64,000 nucleotides of DNA from SB15 sp964639245 (lineage in GTDB: Bacteria > Chloroflexota > Anaerolineae > Aggregatilineales > J027): contig CAZXCU010000002.1 in assembly GCA_964639245.1 (NCBI GenBank), positions 434,001 through 498,000 of the forward strand, written 5' to 3'. Every line of letters starts with the position of its first letter. Within the stretch, counting starts at the first letter, position 1. The notes below the pieces were generated by a model, which was not told where the DNA came from, ran no database searches, and saw nothing but the letters and a program-made list of their open reading frames with translations. Made by a program: the position numbers and the translations under genes. Of this stretch, positions 61,721-64,000 are shown piece after piece.

Positions 61721-62554
61721 TTGAAAGATAATCCGATACATTACGTGGTGGTCGGGCATTTTATCAAGGATATTGTGCCAGAAGGCTATCGCTTGGGGGG
61801 AACGGTTTTTTACAGTGGGACTCAGGCAGCGCGGCTCGACGTAAAAACGACGATTATTAGCAGCGCTGGCCCGGATATTGATATTTCGACGGTGGAGTCC
61901 TCCATCGAAAAACACGTCAGCGTGGCAAAAGAGTCCACCTCGTTTGAAAATATCTATGATGAACATGGCAACCGTCATCAATTTTCCAAAGGGCGGGCGC
62001 TGCCACTCACTAAAGAAAATGCCCCAACCCTCCAAGTTGCCCCGACTTTGCTGCATCTTGGCCCGTTGATGGGGGAAGTATCGCTGGATTACGACGAAGC
62101 CTATCCCGATGCAAAATTGTGCATTACGCCGCAGGGGTGGATGCGCCGACTCGACAAGGAAGGGCGGGTGCATCCCAAACCTTTGGGGCAGGCCGAAAAA
62201 TTGATTTCGCGGGCATGGGCTACCGTGTTTAGCGAGGAAGATGTGGGGTATAGCAAACGCAAAGAACGCCGTTTGGCTTCGCTGTGTCCGATTGCCGTAT
62301 GTACACGGAATGTATCTGCCGCAACGTTATACTGGCAGGGCAAAGAATATCAACTGCCTACCTATCCGACCCAGTTGGTTGACCCCACCGGCGCGGGGGA
62401 TATTTTCGCGGTGGCGTTTTTTATCCGCCTGTATGAAACCGACGACCCCGAAACGGCGGTGCGCTTTGCTCATGCGGCGGCAGCGCTGTCAATCTCCGGG
62501 ATTGGCGTGAGCGCTGTTGGAGACCGCGCTAAAATTTTGGCGATGCGGGAATAG
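61721..62554 (+). CDS. PfkB-family carbohydrate kinase
   Basis: A 277-residue kinase from TTG 61721, which has AAGG 7 bp upstream. The conserved ATP/anion-hole motif is LVDPTGAGDIFAVAFFIRLY. An N-terminal VVGHFIKDI and GGTVFYSGTQAARL are typical, while the family's central lid is short. It would phosphorylate a sugar or nucleoside, but the substrate is not evident. The 3' end overlaps the convergent patatin gene by 66 bp, so one of the two C-termini may be an annotation artefact. Confidence 0.85.
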   Translation: MKDNPIHYVVVGHFIKDIVPEGYRLGGTVFYSGTQAARLDVKTTIISSAGPDIDISTVESSIEKHVSVAKESTSFENIYDEHGNRHQFSKGRALPLTKENAPTLQVAPTLLHLGPLMGEVSLDYDEAYPDAKLCITPQGWMRRLDKEGRVHPKPLGQAEKLISRAWATVFSEEDVGYSKRKERRLASLCPIAVCTRNVSAATLYWQGKEYQLPTYPTQLVDPTGAGDIFAVAFFIRLYETDDPETAVRFAHAAAALSISGIGVSAVGDRAKILAMRE

Positions 62555-63385
62555 GGCGCGAATTTCGGGCATGTGGTTCTGGGCTGCTTCTTCGCCTGCA
62601 TACAGTGGCCCTAACACATCCTTAAAATCCATCGACCCGTAGCCGTCCACACGCGGGCGAATCAGGACATGGGGCGGGTAGAGTTTGAGGCGTTCTTGGT
62701 GGAGATGCCATGTCATCACCCGCACAGACCGCCACATTGCCGAAACCATGCTGGGGGTGTTTGTCCATTCGGAGGGGAAACTCAAAAAGGGCAAATCAAT
62801 CCCCACAATCGCGCTGAGGGGGTCTGTCCACGGGTTATCTTTTTCCAGTTCGGGGTAAACATCCACGGCGATGATAATGTCCGCGCCCATTTGGTAGGCC
62901 ATGTGGGTGGAGAGGCTGTCAATCACCCCACCATCGGCTAATTTTTTGCCAAGTAAATCGACCGGGGGGAAAACGGCAGGTACGGCGCTGCTGGCAAGTA
63001 CCGCCGGCAGCAAATGCCCTTCGCTCAGCGGCACTTCTTTTCCCTCGACCATATCCACTGCCATAAGAATCACCGGAATTTTTAAATCGGCAAAGGTTTT
63101 GCCGCCAAGGGTGTCTTTGAGTTGATTTTCGACGGATTTCTGGCGGGCGCGGGCGCTGAGGAGGTTAAAATTAAACAGGTTGCTGCCTTGCATGGTGTCA
63201 ATCATGCGGCTGGCAATGACTTCCGGGGGGATGCCAAGTCCATAGAGTGTACCAACAATACCGCCCATGCTTGTCCCGATGATTAAATCAATCGGAATCC
63301 GTTCGCGTTCGAGAACACTTAGGACACCAATATGAGCAATGCCCCGACTACCGCCGCCACCGAGTACCAGCGCCACTTTTGCCAT
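62489..63385 (-). CDS. Patatin-like phospholipase (RssA/NTE type)
   Basis: A 298-residue lipid acyl hydrolase. It starts VALVLGGGGSRGIAHIGVLS with the oxyanion GGGxRG. It has IIGTSMGGIVGTLYG with the nucleophile Ser and LADGGVIDSLS with the catalytic Asp of the dyad. It is cytosolic. The C-terminal 22 residues extend into the PfkB gene. The start is ATG 63385. Confidence 0.9.
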   Translation of the reverse strand: MAKVALVLGGGGSRGIAHIGVLSVLERERIPIDLIIGTSMGGIVGTLYGLGIPPEVIASRMIDTMQGSNLFNFNLLSARARQKSVENQLKDTLGGKTFADLKIPVILMAVDMVEGKEVPLSEGHLLPAVLASSAVPAVFPPVDLLGKKLADGGVIDSLSTHMAYQMGADIIIAVDVYPELEKDNPWTDPLSAIVGIDLPFLSFPSEWTNTPSMVSAMWRSVRVMTWHLHQERLKLYPPHVLIRPRVDGYGSMDFKDVLGPLYAGEEAAQNHMPEIRALFPHRQNFSAVSNSAHANPGD

Positions 63386-63421
63386 GTGACTCTCCTGTTA
63401 TTAGTGGTTAGTTATTAGTTC

Positions 63422-63451
63422 AAAAAATCAACGCCGTGTTTTAGCGCGGTG
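63422..63451 (-). terminator. Terminator-like hairpin of the ABC permease transcript
   Basis: On the minus strand CACCGCG (63445-63451) pairs with CACGGCG (63432-63438, allowing G-U) and is followed by TTGATTTTTT. It lies between the permease stop and the patatin start. Confidence 0.55.
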
Positions 63452-63535
63452 TCGGTTTGCTAAAAACTAAGAACGAACAACTCATTGCTTTCATCATAGA
63501 GATTCTGTCAAAAGTTGTCTAGGGGGCTTAACGAA

Positions 63536-64000
63536 TTATTCACGCCGGGCGCGGCTGCGATTCAAGTAAAACTCCAGTGTTTTAACGATGATGGACAGGC
63601 AAAGCGTCAGCGAAAGGTAGGTCAGCGCAAGGATATTGTAGGCGGGAAACACATTGAGCGTTGCCGAACGAAAATCATATGCCAGACGGGTAATATCCTG
63701 CACGCCTACAAAGGCGACCAGCGAACTTTCCTTGAGCATGGCGATAAAGTCGTTGCCCAGTGGCGGGAGGACATTCCGAATCGCTTGCGGCAGAACAATC
63801 AGCCGATTGACCTGACCTTCTTTCATACCCAAGCTGCGGGCGGCTTCGCGCTGGCCTTCAGGGATGCTTTCGATGCCAGCACGGAAAATTTCGGACAGAA
63901 ACGCGCTGTAGGAAACTGCTAACGCGATAATTGCCCGGTAGACAAAATCGATGTCACGGACTTTAAGGGCAGCAATATAGTCGGCGATGCCTAAGAAGGT
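63536..64000 (-). CDS. Amino-acid ABC transporter permease (HisM/GlnP type), 5'-truncated
   Basis: The frame stays open to base 64000, so the N terminus lies outside. 154 residues are visible. The EAA motif region GIESIPEGQREAARSLGMKE is diagnostic of polar amino-acid (PAAT) permeases. FLSEIFRAG precedes it, and ITRLAYDFRSATLNVFPAYN leads to the last TM helix. Together with an unseen binding protein and ATPase it would import polar amino acids. Confidence 0.93.
   Translation of the reverse strand, partial: TFLGIADYIAALKVRDIDFVYRAIIALAVSYSAFLSEIFRAGIESIPEGQREAARSLGMKEGQVNRLIVLPQAIRNVLPPLGNDFIAMLKESSLVAFVGVQDITRLAYDFRSATLNVFPAYNILALTYLSLTLCLSIIVKTLEFYLNRSRARRE

Noticed and set aside
61268..62173. 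301-codon minus-strand frame
   Set aside because: Antisense to the FHA and PfkB genes; no domain pattern.

Overview
The window reads as chromosome of a Chloroflexota bacterium, most likely Anaerolineae-like. This is inferred from gene content and protein style, not from a search. GC looks moderate, genes are dense, and most intergenic gaps are under 150 bp. A partial gene runs off each end: glutamate synthase on the left and an amino-acid ABC permease on the right.

Layout. 1-4.9 kb is a nitrogen module on the + strand: the C-terminal end of GltB, a PucR-type regulator, ammonium transporter amt and PII protein glnK, with clear terminators after the regulator and after glnK. 4.9-25.3 kb is a long minus-strand amino-acid block. 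In transcription order it holds ilvE, ilvB, ilvN, ilvC, a cupin, a CcrM-like DNA adenine methylase, leuA, leuC, a GNAT, an unknown gene, leuD and cimA. An AT-richer AAA ATPase/DUF4276 pair interrupts it, and leuB, pheA and lysC (each overlapping the next by 4 bp) and a secreted protein follow. Its upstream end carries a classic attenuator: a near-consensus promoter, a 23-codon leader peptide made largely of Leu/Ile/Val, an antiterminator segment and a Rho-independent terminator. A divergent chorismate mutase sits beside it. No ilvD is present in the window.

25.7-32.7 kb carries the selenocysteine machinery (selA, selB and an unlabelled tRNA-Sec with UCA anticodon) interleaved with unknown membrane and propeller proteins. 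32.7-36.3 kb is a dipeptide/oligopeptide ABC transporter (substrate-binding protein and two permeases), followed by an M24 peptidase and an AraC regulator. 38.5-43.5 kb holds a small membrane protein, two luciferase-like flavin oxidoreductases bracketing a TIGR04076-like protein, a DUF433/DUF5615 toxin-antitoxin-like pair and a MATE-like transporter. 43.6-50.8 kb is a MaoC/HTD2-type hydratase followed by a single-module reducing polyketide synthase (KS-AT-DH-ER-KR-ACP) that carries an in-frame copy of a dispersed palindromic repeat.

50.9-55.0 kb encodes a membrane electron-transfer module with a cytochrome b/c fusion and two nonaheme cytochromes (19 CxxCH sites in all). 55.1-58.9 kb is a three-gene signalling operon: a soluble GAF histidine kinase, a response regulator with a degenerate GGDEF domain, and a response regulator fused to a TIR domain. 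59-64 kb contains an alpha/beta hydrolase, a LysM L,D-transpeptidase, an FHA protein, a PfkB-type kinase, a patatin-like phospholipase and the partial ABC permease.

The most noteworthy items are the phosphorelay with a TIR output, the ilv leader attenuator that probably drives the whole ilv-leu operon including a DNA methylase, the repeat accommodated inside the PKS, the ATPase/TOPRIM-like pair inserted into the biosynthetic cluster, and the 19-heme module.
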